This document shows positions 14,016 through 21,980 of a DNA stretch of 38,680 nt, piece after piece. The stretch spans positions 1 to 38,680 of IMG/VR virus record IMGVR_UViG_3300038428_000564, one strand, 5' to 3'. Made by a program: the position numbers and the translations under genes. The notes under the pieces were generated by a model, which saw only the letters and a program-made list of their open reading frames with translations, was not told where the DNA came from and did no database searches. Source of the stretch: a virus. Position 1 is the stretch's first letter. Each line of letters begins with the position of its first letter.

Positions 14016-15242
14016 ATGAAGAAAATAGGTATCTATCCGGGAAATTTTCAGCCGGCAACACAAGCACATTTAAGAGTTTATAAACAATTAAGAGCCATCG
14101 TGGGCCCTGATAGTTTTGTAGCCATCACTGACAGGGAACCCACCCCGGATGCACCATTGAATTTCGGTGACAAGGAACAAATTTGGGTCAGACATGGAGT
14201 ACCGGGCAGTTATATAGTAAAAGTAGCAACCCTTCCAATAGACCATGTGGAAAAAGCGTCGGAATGGAGGCCCACCGAAGTTTTTAACAATTTTTCAGGT
14301 GAACATACGGTGGCGATTTGTGTTTTGAATGAGCAGGAAGCAGGGTTATTTTCTAAAAGAAAAGGATACGTTCAACCCCAAAGTGGAATGACAGCCGGCA
14401 CACTTAAAGAAGTTCAGAACATTTTTAGAGAATTGGCTGATTCAGAAAAAGACCGTCAATCGGTAAAGCCGGAAGCCGACAAAGTAATGTGGATAAAGCC
14501 CGATGGTACTCCTCAATATTTTCAACCATATCGAGGAAATGAATATAATTTGAGACCTTTCAAAGAACATGCTTACGTTGTGATATTGGATGATTCAAGA
14601 ATTGACGGTAAACCAATCTCAACAGCCAATATTCGTAGTGTGCTGGGTTCTTCAAAATACGGAGATAAATCGAAAAAGAAATTTTTTAGGTGGGTGTTTG
14701 GCTGGTTTGACATCGGTTTGTACCAATTGGTGTCAGCTAAGTTTAAAATGGCTCATCAAGTTGCATCGCCGGAAAATACCCCACTACCACCGATTGCAAC
14801 AAATGTTGATAATAATAATTCCGGTCCAGCCACCGCATATCCACAGTCGGTTTCTAATTCCCGTGTTTACAATCCCCAAAGAAAATTGGAGGAATTGGTT
14901 TACGAAATTCTTGGAGAAATAATGGATGAAGATTATTCTACCACCATCAACGACCCATCTTCGTCTTCCACCGATGGCAATCTGACAGGAGGTATGGATG
15001 GTAAATCCCAAGAAAGTCCTGCACAGCAGAAAGCCAATGCAGCGAAAACAAAACAGTCTTTAGTTCAAAAGAAACAAAAAGCGGAAAGAGATTTAAAAGG
15101 ATTACAAACCGATTTGAAATGGAAACAATCGGATGTTTTAAGAAAAAGAAAAGATGAACTTCCGGGTAAGAGAAAAGAACTTGACACTTTAAACAAGCAA
15201 ATAGCTGCATCTTCGTCGGCTAATAATACTGCGGTGGTCTAA
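14016..15242 (+). CDS. NMNAT/cytidylyltransferase-like protein with tag and coiled-coil tail
   Basis: This is a 408-residue protein. Residues 1-250 have the HxGH-type nucleotidyltransferase pattern: IGIYPGNFQPATQAHL at 4-19, where the usual TxGH is TQAH (15-18), and ISTANIRSVL near 200, matching the ISSTxIR motif. This fold transfers a nucleotide to NMN, phosphopantetheine or sugar/choline phosphates; the substrate is unclear. A Pro/Asn/Ser-rich linker follows, then KLEELVYEILGEIMDED, a tag-like helix, then a Ser/Thr-rich stretch and a Lys/Glu/Gln coiled coil to the end. The Gly-to-Ala change in the HxGH motif may affect activity. The enzyme plus structural tail suggests a virion-associated enzyme. 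Confidence 0.6.
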   Translation: MKKIGIYPGNFQPATQAHLRVYKQLRAIVGPDSFVAITDREPTPDAPLNFGDKEQIWVRHGVPGSYIVKVATLPIDHVEKASEWRPTEVFNNFSGEHTVAICVLNEQEAGLFSKRKGYVQPQSGMTAGTLKEVQNIFRELADSEKDRQSVKPEADKVMWIKPDGTPQYFQPYRGNEYNLRPFKEHAYVVILDDSRIDGKPISTANIRSVLGSSKYGDKSKKKFFRWVFGWFDIGLYQLVSAKFKMAHQVASPENTPLPPIATNVDNNNSGPATAYPQSVSNSRVYNPQRKLEELVYEILGEIMDEDYSTTINDPSSSSTDGNLTGGMDGKSQESPAQQKANAAKTKQSLVQKKQKAERDLKGLQTDLKWKQSDVLRKRKDELPGKRKELDTLNKQIAASSSANNTAVV

Positions 15243-15246
15243 AATA

Positions 15247-15579
15247 ATGTTATTGCTCCTTTTAATCATAGTTGGCATTTTGTTAGAATTAATAATTCTA
15301 ATGGTGGGTGTCTGTTTTATTCTAAAATATTTTTCTAAAATAAAACCAATTACTTCTAATAATAATCTGACATCAGATACCATACGTGATGGTATCAAGT
15401 CGGCGGTTCAAGAAATTGTTTATGAAAAATCCCCACACGAAAAAAAGACAGGAATTCCAAGTTACATATATAGCACTTTGCAGCACGATGAACCTGTTCA
15501 ATCCGATGGCGATTTAATTCCATATAATTTGACAGAAAAAGAAAAGACCACGCTGAAAATGTTTTACAATAACGATTAA
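15247..15579 (+). CDS. Small membrane-anchored protein
   Basis: This 110-residue protein has a strongly hydrophobic first 28 residues (Leu/Ile/Val/Phe), read as a single N-terminal membrane helix. A Lys/Asn linker follows, then IRDGIKSAVQEIVYEK, which resembles the shared tag helix, then a polar C-terminus. It starts 4 bases after the previous stop, so it is probably co-translated with the nucleotidyltransferase-like gene. No holin or spanin signature is clear; either remains possible. Confidence 0.5.
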   Translation: MLLLLLIIVGILLELIILMVGVCFILKYFSKIKPITSNNNLTSDTIRDGIKSAVQEIVYEKSPHEKKTGIPSYIYSTLQHDEPVQSDGDLIPYNLTEKEKTTLKMFYNND

Positions 15580-15637
15580 AAAAGTCTGAAAAAATCGATA
15601 TTCGCCTATATATTCTTTTGAAAGGCAAAATTTAGTT

Positions 15638-16501
15638 ATGTCAGATAATAATCAAACCATCCCAATAAGGCGTCAAACAATCAATGTTCCCGACTTTGTT
15701 ACAAAGGCTGCTACCGATATTCCACAGCCAAAAGAGAGTAAATATCCTACAGAAATCATTCCTCTTCCAACCAAAGGCTGGTTTTATCCGGAAGGACATC
15801 CGTTGTCAACCGGAGAAATAGAAATCAAACAAATGTCCGCCAAGGAAGAAGACCTTTTGGCAAATCAAGAACTTATTAGAAAAGGCAAGGTTTTGGATAA
15901 ATTAATAGAATCTGTGATTGTCAATAAAGCAATAAAAATTGATGATATTTTGATTCCTGATTCCAATGCTATTTTTATTGCTATGCGAAGGCTTGCATAT
16001 GGTGACGAATATGAAGTCTTGGTTGATTGCCCCAAATGTTCAGTGCAAAACAAGGTAAATATCAACCTTTCAGAACTTTCATACAAATCTTTTAATTTTG
16101 ATGAACACCCCAAAGGTCAGAATAATTTTACATTTAAATTGCCTAGTTCGGGCATCACAGTGACCTATAAGTTGATGAGTAAGACCGATGAACAATCGAT
16201 AGACGTTGAATTAGCTCAACTAAGAAAAATTTCCAAAGATAATACCGGAGAACTTACCACCCGTTTAAAATACACACTCACTTCCATCGACGGTAATACT
16301 GACAGGGTTAATATTAGAAAATTTGTGGAGGAAAGAATGGTTGCCAAAGACAGTTTGGCACTTAGAAAGCACATGCGAGAATATAATCCCGATGTGGATA
16401 TGACTTTTGATTTTAAATGTTCTGAATGTGACTGTGAAAGGAGATTAGATATGCGCCCGTTAATGGGTTCCTCCTTTCTATTCCCTGACTCTAACTCCTG
16501 A
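15638..16501 (+). CDS. Baseplate hub assembly protein, T4 gp26-like family
   Basis: This 287-residue protein matches the T4 baseplate-hub family: IPLPTKGWFYPEGHPLSTGEIEI at about 41-63, MSAKEEDLLANQELIRKG, then DSNAIFIAMRRLAYG near 108-122. Cys131 and Cys134 (CPKC) and a C-terminal CSECDC cluster could bind zinc. The end FLFPDSNS is like the natural end of this family. It probably helps build the hub at the tail tip. The tape-measure and hub genes follow. Its last codons overlap, in the +1 frame, a second conserved-looking frame. Confidence 0.8.
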   Translation: MSDNNQTIPIRRQTINVPDFVTKAATDIPQPKESKYPTEIIPLPTKGWFYPEGHPLSTGEIEIKQMSAKEEDLLANQELIRKGKVLDKLIESVIVNKAIKIDDILIPDSNAIFIAMRRLAYGDEYEVLVDCPKCSVQNKVNINLSELSYKSFNFDEHPKGQNNFTFKLPSSGITVTYKLMSKTDEQSIDVELAQLRKISKDNTGELTTRLKYTLTSIDGNTDRVNIRKFVEERMVAKDSLALRKHMREYNPDVDMTFDFKCSECDCERRLDMRPLMGSSFLFPDSNS

Positions 16502-16727
16502 AGATAAAGTAAGGATTCATCAAGAAATTTTTCAATTGGTGTATAACAGTCATGGTGGTTTTACCCACGATGAGGTTTATACCATGCCCATATTCCTTAG
16601 ATATTTCTATTTGAAAATGTTGATTGACCAAAAAGAAAAAGAGGCAAATGAAGCGAAAAATCAAGAATCTGATATGACGCCAAAACCAAAAACGGTGGCT
16701 CGACCAAATATCAAGAAACCTACATAA
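16464..16727 (+). CDS. Small baseplate-associated protein, non-AUG start or +1 frameshift product
   Basis: The frame opens at 16464 after a TAA at 16461-16463 and runs to TAA at 16725-16727. It has no ATG upstream of the conserved-looking part TPEDKVRIHQEIFQLVY, which begins before the first usable near-start (TTG at 16536). The content HGGFTHDEVYTMPIFLRYFY is typical of a short protein that follows gp26-like genes in T4-like phages. Candidate starts are CTG (16485) or TTG (16536); alternatively a +1 shift from the gp26-like gene at TCC-TTT-C (16472-16478), where a Phe tRNA could slip from TTT to TTC. The C-terminus is charged and low-complexity. Confidence 0.55.
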   Translation, partial: WVPPFYSLTLTPEDKVRIHQEIFQLVYNSHGGFTHDEVYTMPIFLRYFYLKMLIDQKEKEANEAKNQESDMTPKPKTVARPNIKKPT

Positions 16728-16743
16728 TTCTTTTAGTTTTCCA

Positions 16744-16753
16744 CTATTTATAT
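16744..16753 (+). promoter_or_regulatory. Candidate late promoter of tape measure gene
   Basis: CTATTTATAT lies 25 bases before the ATG at 16779 and after the stop at 16727. No TTGACA is adjacent, unlike the sheath and tube copies. Confidence 0.35.
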
Positions 16754-16778
16754 GTAATAACGCCCAACGTGTATTCAT

Positions 16779-19259
16779 ATGCCTGAACCAAGAAAATCAA
16801 AACAAGAATTAAAAGAGGAAGCACAATTTCTTGAAAGTCTTGATAGTCGATACAGGGAAATGCTTAAACTTCAAGGTAAGGAGTTACAAGCGGAAAAAAG
16901 CCTTTTAGCTATGCAGAAGGCCCGATTGGAGGCAAAAAAGGAGGGGATGGATGCCAAAGAATATGAGATTAAATTGAATATTCTTAATACCGAAGAGAAA
17001 ATTTTAGGCCGAGGCAAAGCAAAAAGGGAAAATGTGGTTAAATTGCTTCAAGAACATGAAAGTCTTAGCAAGAGTCAGGATAAATTTTTAAAATCTCAGA
17101 AAAAATCTATAGAATTGGAAGAAATATTGGACACGTTGGGTCTTGGTAGATTGAACAGATTTGTTGGGTTATTAAAAGGAATGGGTACAGCTGAAGCGTT
17201 GGCTAAAGTAGCCTTCATCGGAACGCTTATTTACATTGCTAGGTTGGCTTATAATTTTCAACAAATAGATAAAGCGGCTGGAGGATTCAGAAAAACGATG
17301 GGTATAATAAGGGCTGATTCCGGAAGATTGGAAAAAATAGTCAGAGATGTTAATTACAATTTTGCTCACATCGGGGCCACCGCAGAAGATGTTTATAAGT
17401 CGGTTTTGGCTGTGACGGCGACATTAGGAAGTTCCAATGCAGTCACAACTAAGATGTTGGAAACAATGACGTTGTTATCGGCTCAGCTTGGAGTAGCTGA
17501 ATCCACGTCCGCTGAATTTTTAAGAGTTATGGGCCAAGTATCAAGGAATACGATGGATTCCCAAACCAACATGGCTTTATTTACTGCTAAATTGTCGGCA
17601 GCAGCAGGAACAAATTTGAATGAAGTCATGGGAGATATTGCTTCTGCATCTAAAACTGGATATCAATTTTTGAGTAGGGACCCACTGGCTCTTGCCAAGG
17701 CTGCAGTCGAGGCGAAAAAAATGGGCACGAATTTGGAATCGGCCACCCACACTGCATCTTCTTTGTTAAACTTTACCGAAAGTGTAAAGAATGAAATGGA
17801 GGCCAGCGTTCTTGTTGGAAAATCCATAAATCTTCAAAAGGCTCGTGAATTAGCTTATCACCGAGACATAAGAGGGTTGAATGCTGAAATTTTGAATGTA
17901 ATGAAGCAGACAAATTTTGAAAATCTCGACCCGTTCCAGCAAGACGCAGTAGCAAGGGCGTTGGGAAAATCGGCAGATGAATTGGCAAAAATGGCTCAAG
18001 CAGATAGGGAAATGAATGCCATGCGAAACAGTAAGGACAAATCAATAAAAGCTGAAGTTGCCGCCTACGATAAATTGGTCAATTCCAACAGGTCTATGGC
18101 TGATGCCACTGCAAAGGACTACAAAGCAAAATTAATGGCTTTGTCCAACGCGGAATCATTAAAAACCATTACTCTTGCTATTCATGCTATTGTTCAAAAA
18201 GGATTGTATCCTCTTTTACCGGTTATTGCTGGAATTTTAAAGGGCATAGGATGGACATTAGATTTTATAAATAATGGAATGGGAATGTGGGCAGGTTGGT
18301 TGGGACCAATCATAGACATCTTGGATGATATCGCCATATGGTTCTTTACCATAAAGAAACCACAACTTTTAATAGGACTTGGAAACTTGATGCAGAACGT
18401 ATTTGGGGTACCTTTAAAGCTAATTGAAGAAACCGTGCCCAAGGCTAGAGAATTTCTTCAATTGTTTGAGGGTCTTGGCAAAGGCGGGGGAATGTTTGCA
18501 AAATTATTTGGAGGATTAACTAAAATACCAGCCTTATTTAAAACAGTAAGTTCATCGTTTTCCATATTTGGTAAGGTTTTCGGATTTTTAAAACCGTTTT
18601 TGGGTTTTGGTGCAGCTTTGGGAAAATGGATAACTCCCATTGGTTGGATTATAACTGCGGTTATGTTTCTTGTAAATTTATTCAAACGCTTGTCGGGCAT
18701 AGGAGCGGCCTTTCATAAAGGTATTTTACAGGGAATATGGTTTGGGATAAAAGCCATTGGTCTTGCCCTTTATGACACACTCATTTCTCCGTTTGTCGAA
18801 GTATGGAAATGGTTGAAGAAAACGTTTTTTGGCAGTTCTCCATCCCAATTGGGATTGTTGATTGTTAAAGGAATACAAGCTGTCGGGTCAATGTTAATCC
18901 ATATGTTGCTGGCTCCATACATATCCGCATGGAAGTTGATTAAAAAGATTCCTTTCATATCACATTTGTTTGGGGGTAAAAATATAGCTGGAGCGATTAC
19001 TCCGGAGGCCAAGGCTACCATGAATGTGACAAAGAATAAGCCGGAAGTAGATGTCAAAAAATCATCTGACGCACTATCCAACACAGTCGATAACATGCAT
19101 GATGAACTTGCAAAGAGAATTTCAGCCATTGTTGATGCAATCAATGGTTTGAGAGATGATATGAAAAATGGGAAATTAACAGCAAATGTTTACATCGATT
19201 CACAAAAGTTGGATGCATTGATGGGCAGAAGATTAGCCTATACAGGTCAACTAACATAA
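16779..19259 (+). CDS. Tail tape measure protein
   Basis: This 826-residue protein sets tail length and is housed inside the tube. Residues 1-115 are a highly charged coiled coil. Residues about 135-440 are Ala-rich helices with tape-measure-like segments (ATAEDVYKSVLAVTATLGSS, LGVAESTSAEFLRVMGQVSR). Residues about 470-740 contain several long hydrophobic stretches (for example PLLPVIAGILKGIGW and WITPIGWIITAVMFLV) that may enter the host membrane during DNA passage. SSPSQLGLLIVKGI and the C-terminal GKLTANVYIDSQKLD are typical tape-measure elements. It has its own candidate promoter and is followed by baseplate genes. Confidence 0.85.
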   Translation: MPEPRKSKQELKEEAQFLESLDSRYREMLKLQGKELQAEKSLLAMQKARLEAKKEGMDAKEYEIKLNILNTEEKILGRGKAKRENVVKLLQEHESLSKSQDKFLKSQKKSIELEEILDTLGLGRLNRFVGLLKGMGTAEALAKVAFIGTLIYIARLAYNFQQIDKAAGGFRKTMGIIRADSGRLEKIVRDVNYNFAHIGATAEDVYKSVLAVTATLGSSNAVTTKMLETMTLLSAQLGVAESTSAEFLRVMGQVSRNTMDSQTNMALFTAKLSAAAGTNLNEVMGDIASASKTGYQFLSRDPLALAKAAVEAKKMGTNLESATHTASSLLNFTESVKNEMEASVLVGKSINLQKARELAYHRDIRGLNAEILNVMKQTNFENLDPFQQDAVARALGKSADELAKMAQADREMNAMRNSKDKSIKAEVAAYDKLVNSNRSMADATAKDYKAKLMALSNAESLKTITLAIHAIVQKGLYPLLPVIAGILKGIGWTLDFINNGMGMWAGWLGPIIDILDDIAIWFFTIKKPQLLIGLGNLMQNVFGVPLKLIEETVPKAREFLQLFEGLGKGGGMFAKLFGGLTKIPALFKTVSSSFSIFGKVFGFLKPFLGFGAALGKWITPIGWIITAVMFLVNLFKRLSGIGAAFHKGILQGIWFGIKAIGLALYDTLISPFVEVWKWLKKTFFGSSPSQLGLLIVKGIQAVGSMLIHMLLAPYISAWKLIKKIPFISHLFGGKNIAGAITPEAKATMNVTKNKPEVDVKKSSDALSNTVDNMHDELAKRISAIVDAINGLRDDMKNGKLTANVYIDSQKLDALMGRRLAYTGQLT

Positions 19260-19274
19260 CATACTTATTAACAT

Positions 19275-21668
19275 ATGCCAATTGCAACAACATCAGTGAT
19301 TAAACTTTCAAATTTTCCGCCAACGCTTCCGCACATACCGTTGAATTATCCTTCCGGCCCGGCTCCCGGAAAATTGGAATTGATTTTAAATGCGAACAGC
19401 ACCTATTTGTATCATGAGTTTAGTCCATACACCAATTACAAGGATAGTGTTTTGGCGAGCGTGCTTTCCGATAGACAACCATTTTTATACACTTACATCG
19501 ACCAATATCAAAACGGTTTATTTAATAAATTACCTCAATCTGTTCAATCGTTGGGTTCAATTGTAGGAATAACTCCCGACACAGTAAATGATGTTGTTAG
19601 AGTTTCCAATTTTATCATATCAACGTGGGGCGTTCAATTTTTAGTAACTCAAGCGGCTATTCAACGGTTGGCTCCATTTGATGAAACAAGGATTTACAAT
19701 CCACTGTCGCCTGTTCTTGCCACGGTTTATCCGTTGACTTTGGGGTTGGGAGACATGCCGATTAGACATATTGAAGGCGGTCTTTTGGGTCTTGCGAATT
19801 CAGTAACTTCAATTGTTGGTATTAATTTGGAAAGTGGATTTCAAACACCTGCCAGTACTGTCGGCAGTGCAGCGTTGCCGACAATTAATACAGGTCAAGG
19901 TAAAGGGTTGATTCGTGGCTCTGATGCCGCTAAGGGTGCGGCATCATTCCAATCAAAATGGCAACCGGCAAAGTCAACAAACGGGTCGATATTAAGTTCA
20001 GCATTGAATAATTTTGCAAGTTCCGTTCAAAGTTCATTTAAGGCATTTTTTGGAAGTGCCCCAAAAGCAAAAGGTATTTTCAGGTCGGATGAAGAAGGCT
20101 ATAAAATCATGTCGTTGGGTTTTGCAAATCTGTATCAACCTTGGTTTGCATCCGCCACCGACCAAGTGGATAAAATAAATACTTATGGTATGCCACCCAC
20201 CCCAAACAAAACCACGTTTGGAATCGTTGGTTCCCCACTCGGCACGGGCAATGCACAGACCGTATTTATAAAACAAAAACTTATATCGCTTCCTGATAGA
20301 TTTGTATATGTTCCGACTACGGATGGAATCGCTGGCTATGTTATTGGTACTAAAACAACAGGCTATGGTGCTGGTGATAAATATACGGATGTTATAGGCA
20401 GACAACCTCAAAGTAATGTGGATGGGTTGACTAATTCTGACGTAACATTACAGTATAGTTATTACATACAAGAATCTAATAATTACCCCACTAAACTTTC
20501 AGACCCGCAATCGTCCGGTGTGGCAGAAATTGAAAAACAACTACAGAGTGTTATTAATGATATAAATGCGGCACCCACATATAAAGTGTTTACAAACAAT
20601 TGGTCTTATCTGTTGCCCTATGGAAGTGATGCTAGATATGTTGGGTATGATAATTGGACAAGTAGAAAAGCAGCCGCAGATTTTGGAAAAGCGATAATTG
20701 GAAAAATAGGTACTGGAGAAGAGTACAATGCTGCTGCATCTGGCCCCACAAACAATGATACCACTATACCAAAAACAATTGATGTATATGGTTCAAAGAC
20801 AAACAATTTAAGAATGGCTACAACATTTATGTCTGACGGTATTAATATGTTGACGGTATTGGATTCGTCTCGGAATACGCCTGACAATGATTTGTTCAAT
20901 GCTGTTTATCCTAATTGGGTTGAATGGAAGCCATACAATGATGATTTGATCGCGTTCTTTTTTTATGATGTGGTAAATGACAAGTATATTCCATTTCGTG
21001 CCACCGTAAAAGGTATCTCGGAAGGTAACACTGCGTTTTGGGATGAGCTTCGTTTCATAGGAAGAGCAGACCAATTATATTCATATAATGGATTTAGTAG
21101 AACACTTTCTTTTACTTTTAATGTTGTAATTAATAGTGTTAGTGAATTGTTACCATCGTGGGAGAAAATCAATTATATTGCAAGTGCGGTCAAACCATCG
21201 AACTATACATCAGGTCAGGTTATAAATCAAGCTTTCAATAGATTTATTGTTCCGCCTATGTTTATGATAACCATAGGCGATTTGTATAAATTTCAGCCGA
21301 TGGTCATTACATCAATAAATGTTAATATTCCTGATGATGCTTCGTGGGAAACATTGAATGAAAATAATTCAATATTAGGTTGGAGTTATTTGAATGGCTT
21401 GGTTACTTCTCCAAATTTGGGCAAAAATTATGGTCAACTTCCGAGGGAAGTTGAAGTTGCTGTCACTTGCAACTTACTTGAAAAGGAACGTGCGATTGTT
21501 GGCGGTTCTCATTTTGGTCATGGACCAAGAGTTGATAATTGGGAAAATTTGAATGTTGATAGTCGATTCTCGACCGGCAGTGCAAATATTCCATATTTGC
21601 CTGTTCCAACAACATTGCATAAGAATTTCGTGGTATGGAATAATCCCGGAAGTTCTTTAAAGGCTTAA
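19275..21668 (+). CDS. Baseplate/tube-cap structural protein, gp48/gp54-like candidate
   Basis: This is a 797-residue protein. The N-terminal 250 residues are Pro/Ser/Asn-rich with helical stretches (TPDTVNDVVRVSNFIISTWG). The C-terminal part from about residue 590 has RTLSFTFNVVINS-SELLPSWEKINYIASAVKPSNY, then VPPMFMITIGDLYKFQPMVI and IPDDASWETLN. This arrangement resembles tail-tube-fold baseplate proteins that start tube growth, such as T4 gp48/gp54. The protein is about twice the size of those, with added central and N-terminal material. It lies between tape measure and gp53-like genes, as expected for a hub/wedge component. The exact orthology is uncertain. Confidence 0.65.
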   Translation: MPIATTSVIKLSNFPPTLPHIPLNYPSGPAPGKLELILNANSTYLYHEFSPYTNYKDSVLASVLSDRQPFLYTYIDQYQNGLFNKLPQSVQSLGSIVGITPDTVNDVVRVSNFIISTWGVQFLVTQAAIQRLAPFDETRIYNPLSPVLATVYPLTLGLGDMPIRHIEGGLLGLANSVTSIVGINLESGFQTPASTVGSAALPTINTGQGKGLIRGSDAAKGAASFQSKWQPAKSTNGSILSSALNNFASSVQSSFKAFFGSAPKAKGIFRSDEEGYKIMSLGFANLYQPWFASATDQVDKINTYGMPPTPNKTTFGIVGSPLGTGNAQTVFIKQKLISLPDRFVYVPTTDGIAGYVIGTKTTGYGAGDKYTDVIGRQPQSNVDGLTNSDVTLQYSYYIQESNNYPTKLSDPQSSGVAEIEKQLQSVINDINAAPTYKVFTNNWSYLLPYGSDARYVGYDNWTSRKAAADFGKAIIGKIGTGEEYNAAASGPTNNDTTIPKTIDVYGSKTNNLRMATTFMSDGINMLTVLDSSRNTPDNDLFNAVYPNWVEWKPYNDDLIAFFFYDVVNDKYIPFRATVKGISEGNTAFWDELRFIGRADQLYSYNGFSRTLSFTFNVVINSVSELLPSWEKINYIASAVKPSNYTSGQVINQAFNRFIVPPMFMITIGDLYKFQPMVITSINVNIPDDASWETLNENNSILGWSYLNGLVTSPNLGKNYGQLPREVEVAVTCNLLEKERAIVGGSHFGHGPRVDNWENLNVDSRFSTGSANIPYLPVPTTLHKNFVVWNNPGSSLKA

Positions 21669-21671
21669 TTT

Positions 21672-21977
21672 ATGAAAAGATATGATTCAACCGCAACAAT
21701 ACCAAGATGGGATGGTAAAAAAGTATATGTTACAACCCAATACCCTATTGTCGAGCCACAGGATAGTGATGCAATAGTCATATCCAATGATGCAGATTAT
21801 TTGGATAATCTTGCTTACAAATACTATAATGACCCTACGTTGTGGTGGGTTATAGCCTTGGTTAACAATCTTGGCAAGGGAAGAATGAGTGTTCCACCCG
21901 GTCGCCAATTGCGTATTCCAACAAATATCAATGATATTTTAGTACAATTTAATACCTTGAATTACAATTCACAATAA
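21672..21977 (+). CDS. gp53: LysM-like baseplate wedge protein, gp53-like
   Basis: This 101-residue protein has a LysM-type core: DADYLDNLAYKYYNDPTLWWVIALVNN followed by PPGRQLRIPTN. This is the phage baseplate form of the domain seen in T4 gp53 and in tail-lysin adaptor proteins. T4 gp53 is about twice as long, so this is a minimal version. It starts 3 bases after the preceding stop and ends 3 bases before the next ATG, so the three baseplate genes are probably translated together. Confidence 0.75.
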   Translation: MKRYDSTATIPRWDGKKVYVTTQYPIVEPQDSDAIVISNDADYLDNLAYKYYNDPTLWWVIALVNNLGKGRMSVPPGRQLRIPTNINDILVQFNTLNYNSQ

Positions 21978-21980
21978 GTT

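Noticed and set aside
18770-19144. Open frame of 124 codons on the minus strand opposite the tape measure gene
   Set aside because: The plus frame has a convincing tape-measure C-terminus; the minus frame shows no domain or ribosome site.
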